A stretch of DNA of 7,411 bases, taken from the NCBI GenBank assembly GCA_025362615.1, contig JANYFQ010000592.1, positions 1 through 7,411 of the forward strand, read 5' to 3'. Numbering within the stretch: the stretch's first letter is position 1; each line of letters begins with the position of its first letter. This document shows, in pieces, positions 5,053 to 7,411 of the stretch. This DNA is from Hymenobacter sp. Its GTDB lineage: Bacteria; Bacteroidota; Bacteroidia; Cytophagales; Hymenobacteraceae. The notes under the pieces are model-generated. The model was not told the DNA's origin. It did not search any database and was given only the letters and a program-made list of their open reading frames with translations. Position numbers and translations under genes: made by a program.

Positions 5053-7411
5053 ATGTCAATTTTACGAAACGCAGGACTGCCGCTGGTGGCCTTGCTCGGA
5101 GCACTGACCGCCGCGCCCGGCGTGGCCCTGGCTCAAACCGTGGACGGCACCCGCGACGCGAGCTACCCGGCCGCGCTGGCCGTGCAAACGGTGGACACCC
5201 AGTTCGGCAACCACACCGGAACGGTGTCGCAGGATGCCGCCGCCGGCTCGGAACTCGACAATATCCACGCCCGGATTGTTGGCTCCGATTTGTACCTCTT
5301 CATTGGGGGTAACCTGCAGAACAATTTCAATAAGCTGGACCTGTTTTTCGACTCGAAAACCGGCGGGCAGAACACGCTCAGCGGCAACGGCCAGTACATG
5401 AACAACATGAACGGCATCACCTTCGATGCCGGCTTCACGGCCGACTACGCCCTGGAAGTAACCTGCGGCACGCCGTCGTCGCCGCCCGGCAGCGTTCACA
5501 GCGTGTTTGCCAACTACGTGCCCATTCCGACGGGCAGCATCACGGGCGACTTCATCGGCGGCGGCCCGGGCCGCACCCAGGCTGTGAACTTCGGAGATGT
5601 GGTGAGCGGCAACGGCACGGGCACGGTGTCCATCGACAACTCCAACATTGCCGGGGTGGGCAGCGGCACCGGTGCGGCCAACGCGGCGGCGGCCACGGCC
5701 GTGGCCACGGGCATCGAGTACAAGATTCCGCTCTCGGCCCTGGGCACAACGGCCAACGGCGGCGACATCAAAATCATCGCCTTCATCAACGGCTCGAACC
5801 GGGACTTCCTCGCGAACCAGGTGCTGGCGGGCCTGGCCAGCGGCACCAGCAACCTGGGCAGCCCCAGCGGCGTGAATTTCGCCTCGCAGGCCGGGACGCA
5901 GTTCGTGACGGTGGCCAACGGCGCGGTGGCCACGGCCCCGAGCATTTCGGTGAACCCGACGACGCTTAACTTTTTCAATACCAGCGTAGTGGGCGGCACC
6001 GTGACGCGGCAAATCACCATCACCAACAACGGCAACGCGCCGCTGAACGTGACGAGCATCACCTCCAACAACGCGGCCTTCACCATCGCGCCCACCACGG
6101 CCACCGTGGCGGGGCCGGGCAGCACCACCGTCACCGTCACCTTCGACCCCAGCGTGGCCGGGGTGAATACCGGTACGCTTACCTTCAACTCGAACGACAC
6201 GGGCAACCCGGCCGTGACCGTGGCCGTGAGCGGCAAGGGAATCGCCGCTGGCCAGGTAGTGCTGGATGGTACCGTGGACAGCGGCCTCTACGGCGCAGCC
6301 AAGGTGCTGCAAACCAACACCACGGGCTTCGGCGATAACCAGAGCGAGCTGGACGGGGCTTACACCCGCATCGACGGCACCGACCTGTACCTGACGCTGA
6401 CCGGCAACCTGCAAAACAACGGCAACAAGCTGGCCATCTTCTTCGATGCCAACCCGGCCACGGGCCAGAACACCTACCTCGGCACCAACGCTGCCACCGA
6501 CAACTCCGGCGCCCTCGCGGGCCTGACGTTTGACCGGGGCTTCCGGCCCGAGAAAATGCTGGCCATCAACCTGGGCGGTGTGCAAGCCTTCGCCAGTATG
6601 CTGCCCCTGGACGGCGGCACGGCCAGCACCTACCTCAGCACCACTACCAACGACTTCACCCAGGACCTGAACTTTGCGGGCGGGCTGACGGGCGAATTGT
6701 CGGTGAACAACTCGAACACCGCCGGCGTGAGCGACGTGGCCGTGGGCAACCCCGGTGCCGTGACGACGGGCATTGAAATCCGCATTCCGCTGAGTGCCCT
6801 GGGCTACGTGGCCGGGCAGCCGCTGCACATCAGCGCCTTCGTCGCCAGCGGCGGCTACGACTACCTCTCGAACCAAGTATTGGGCGGCCTGCCCCTGGGC
6901 ACGGCCAACCTCAGCGACGGCAGCGGCGGCCCCAACGTCCCGCCCTCCGCCATCAGCTTCGCCAGCATTGCCGGCAACCAGTACTTCACAGCCCAAAGCG
7001 CCGACCTGACCATAGCTGCCGACGTAACCAGCGCCGGCGGCCTCTACAACAACGTGAGCGTGAACGCCGGCGGCATCCTGCGCCTCGGTGCCGACCTGGG
7101 CGTGAGCGGAGCCCTGACGGTGAACCCCGGCGGCTCGCTGCTGACCTTCGTGGTGCCCCCAGCTTCCCCGGCTTACGTCTGCGCCAACGTGTTTGGCCCC
7201 GGCAGCTTTGCCGTGGGCACCGGCGGTTCGCTGGCCGTGTGCGCCAGCGGCGGCATTCCGGTCAGCGGCAACGCGGGCAACGTGCAGGTGGGCGGCAGCC
7301 GCAGCTTCGGCACGGGGGCCAACTACCTCTACTTCAGCAACGCTGCCCAAACCACCGGCGCGGGCCTGCCCGCCACCGTGGCCAGCCTGGGCCAGAGCAA
7401 CCCCTTCGGCC
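5053..7411 (+). CDS. Giant secreted protein: duplicated module, ASH/choice-of-anchor-D domain, adhesin-like repeats (3' end outside window)
   Basis: The frame is open from ATG 5053 to the window edge (786 complete codons, no stop). Residues 1-27 are a signal peptide ending VALA, cleaved before Gln28. Module A (about 31-292) and module B (about 405-640) are homologous. Shared marks include a DGT start, SELD, DLYL, GNLQNN, NKL, FFD and GQNT. Near each module end come IPLSALG, NQVL.GL and a FAS motif. Between them, residues about 297-396 are an ASH/choice-of-anchor-D-type beta sandwich (ITITNNGNAPLNV, VTFDPSVAGV, FNSNDTGNPA). Residues about 640-786 are Gly/Ser/Val-rich beta-repeats. One of these is YLYFSNAAQTTGAGLPATV, a pattern common in large Bacteroidetes surface proteins. 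The modules recall secreted-protein families of Planctomycetes and PEP-CTERM bacteria and might be carbohydrate-binding (CBM9/DOMON-like), but this is a guess. Cell-surface or secreted location is likely, with T9SS export expected but its tail not visible. Confidence 0.88.
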   Translation, partial: MSILRNAGLPLVALLGALTAAPGVALAQTVDGTRDASYPAALAVQTVDTQFGNHTGTVSQDAAAGSELDNIHARIVGSDLYLFIGGNLQNNFNKLDLFFDSKTGGQNTLSGNGQYMNNMNGITFDAGFTADYALEVTCGTPSSPPGSVHSVFANYVPIPTGSITGDFIGGGPGRTQAVNFGDVVSGNGTGTVSIDNSNIAGVGSGTGAANAAAATAVATGIEYKIPLSALGTTANGGDIKIIAFINGSNRDFLANQVLAGLASGTSNLGSPSGVNFASQAGTQFVTVANGAVATAPSISVNPTTLNFFNTSVVGGTVTRQITITNNGNAPLNVTSITSNNAAFTIAPTTATVAGPGSTTVTVTFDPSVAGVNTGTLTFNSNDTGNPAVTVAVSGKGIAAGQVVLDGTVDSGLYGAAKVLQTNTTGFGDNQSELDGAYTRIDGTDLYLTLTGNLQNNGNKLAIFFDANPATGQNTYLGTNAATDNSGALAGLTFDRGFRPEKMLAINLGGVQAFASMLPLDGGTASTYLSTTTNDFTQDLNFAGGLTGELSVNNSNTAGVSDVAVGNPGAVTTGIEIRIPLSALGYVAGQPLHISAFVASGGYDYLSNQVLGGLPLGTANLSDGSGGPNVPPSAISFASIAGNQYFTAQSADLTIAADVTSAGGLYNNVSVNAGGILRLGADLGVSGALTVNPGGSLLTFVVPPASPAYVCANVFGPGSFAVGTGGSLAVCASGGIPVSGNAGNVQVGGSRSFGTGANYLYFSNAAQTTGAGLPATVASLGQSNPFG

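Noticed and set aside
5062..7350. A 762-codon open frame on the minus strand opposite the giant secreted-protein gene.
   Set aside because: Its product is a low-complexity Gly/Val/Arg/His mix with no recognisable domain. The plus strand encodes a signal peptide, an ASH domain and duplicated modules, so this is a shadow caused by GC-rich codon use.
1..7411. tRNA, rRNA or riboswitch.
   Set aside because: No cloverleaf-like or conserved rRNA segments and no recognisable riboswitch core were seen by eye; a covariance search could not be run.

Overview
The window looks like a chromosomal segment of a high-GC member of the Bacteroidetes, most probably a Hymenobacter-like genus of the Cytophagales. 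This is an inference from three things. Three genes are preceded by the Bacteroidetes-type -7 box TAnnTTTG, and start codons lack clear Shine-Dalgarno sequences. The protein families seen (a Bacteroidetes-type secreted M14 peptidase and a giant secreted protein with an ASH/choice-of-anchor-D domain) are typical of such genomes. Codon third positions are rich in G and C.

Layout, left to right. Bases 1-81 (minus) hold the first 27 codons of an IS5-type transposase, and the IS end is probably near base 137. Bases 264-823 (minus) hold a toxin-antitoxin pair: a YoeB/Txe-type RNase toxin with all four key residues, preceded by an unusual antitoxin. The antitoxin keeps only the YefM-like toxin-binding tail; in place of the DNA-binding domain it has a hydrophobic helix and an acidic Pro/Asp linker. 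The two genes overlap by GTGA. Bases 895-1743 (minus) encode the nucleotidase SurE from a TTG start. Bases 1744-1996 separate surE from a divergent TauE/SafE-type permease gene (1997-2821, plus) and contain a 38-nt-arm imperfect inverted repeat and four CGCAGTG repeats.

Between the permease gene and the next gene lies a 286-bp palindromic element (2834-3119). Its 68-nt arms each fold into two hairpins, and the inner hairpins differ between arms by paired compensatory changes. A secreted M14 zinc carboxypeptidase follows (3129-4868, plus), starting only 9 nt after the repeat. The rest of the window (5053 to the right edge, plus) is one open gene for a very large secreted protein: a signal peptide, two homologous modules flanking an ASH/choice-of-anchor-D domain, then beta-rich adhesin-like repeats. 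It runs off the window, and a T9SS sorting tail would be expected beyond the edge.

Functional links: only the toxin and antitoxin clearly work together. The M14 peptidase and the giant secreted protein are both exported, but nothing shows they act together. SurE and the permease look like independent housekeeping genes. The most unusual items are the rebuilt antitoxin and the palindromic element with covarying hairpins.
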